Shown here in pieces: positions 5,441 to 5,526 of a DNA stretch of 5,526 nucleotides. The stretch is from contig JBFELL010000181.1 of the NCBI GenBank assembly GCA_041552135.1, forward strand, positions 1-5,526. Direction: 5' to 3'. Both the position numbers and the translations under genes were made by a program. The DNA is from SZUA-186 sp041552135 (GTDB lineage Bacteria > Pseudomonadota > Gammaproteobacteria > UBA9214). The first letter of the stretch is position 1. Each line of letters begins with the position of its first letter. A model generated the notes under the pieces. The model did no database searches. It had not been told where the DNA came from and saw nothing but the letters and a program-made list of their open reading frames with translations.

Positions 5441-5507
5441 GGGCCAGAGCCCTTTTCACGATCCGCAACTGCAATAGCGGTACCGGACGTGAAAAGGGCT
5501 CTGACCC
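5441..5507. repeat. Long REP/MITE-like palindrome upstream of rplU
   Basis: The arms 5441-5460 (GGGCCAGAGCCC then TTTTCACG) and 5488-5507 (CGTGAAAA then GGGCTCTGACCC) are 20 bases each with one mismatch, which is a G-U pair in a minus-strand transcript. The 27-base middle contains a second small stem, CCGC (5463-5466) with GCGG (5477-5480). No T-run follows on either strand, so it is not a standard terminator. The GGGTCAGAGCCCTTTT motif resembles sequences I associate with multicopy palindromes near IS200-like/REP transposases; this is a recollection. Confidence 0.75.
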
Positions 5508-5526
5508 GACTAAATAGGGGCGCTAA

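Noticed and set aside
1..5526. A new defence, mobile or biosynthetic system
   Set aside because: All six genes are recognised core genes with intact motifs. No unknown gene, CRISPR-type spaced repeat, integrase or transposase was found; only the non-coding repeats are unusual.

Overview
This window is an ordinary housekeeping segment of a GC-rich proteobacterial chromosome. It is most likely gammaproteobacterial: the proteins resemble the E. coli/Pseudomonas versions throughout, and the gene order rplU-rpmA-obgE-proB facing rpsT, with murJ divergent from rpsT, is a common gammaproteobacterial arrangement. The intergenic repeats have the flavour of those I associate with sulfur-oxidising/Chromatiales-type genomes, but that placement is a recollection and not proven here. 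There are six genes. All look intact, and I see no phage, transposase, CRISPR, tRNA or rRNA gene.

Layout, left to right. Positions 50-1615 (minus) hold murJ, the lipid II flippase, with a small hairpin just beyond its stop. Positions 1616-1904 form a divergent control region with one copy of a short tandem-unit repeat and a good promoter for rpsT. Positions 1905-2165 (plus) hold rpsT (ribosomal protein S20), which starts with TTG and is followed by a clear intrinsic terminator at 2187-2213. Positions 2223-3350 (minus) hold proB (glutamate 5-kinase), convergent with rpsT. Positions 3351-3671 are a 321-base gap filled with nested inverted repeats. Positions 3672-4679 (minus) hold obgE/cgtA, a short-tailed Obg GTPase. 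A strong minus-strand terminator at 4762-4793 separates obgE from rpmA (L27, 4818-5075) and rplU (L21, 5102-5410). Upstream of rplU, at 5441-5507, is a long near-perfect palindrome of REP/MITE type.

How the genes work together: three encode ribosomal proteins (S20, L21, L27), and Obg is a GTPase of ribosome maturation and stringent response, so the cluster is centred on translation. ProB starts proline synthesis and MurJ serves cell-wall assembly. The ribosomal protein genes have clear Shine-Dalgarno sequences, while murJ, obgE and proB do not. The terminator after rpmA and the repeat-filled gap before proB suggest that a cluster often written as one operon is broken here into at least two, perhaps three, transcription units.

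The most interesting part is not coding. Between obgE and proB, two unrelated repeat families are arranged symmetrically (A> B> <B <A). The two B copies share an identical 16-base core and differ in their flanking stems in a way that preserves each copy's own base pairing. No wholly new system is evident.
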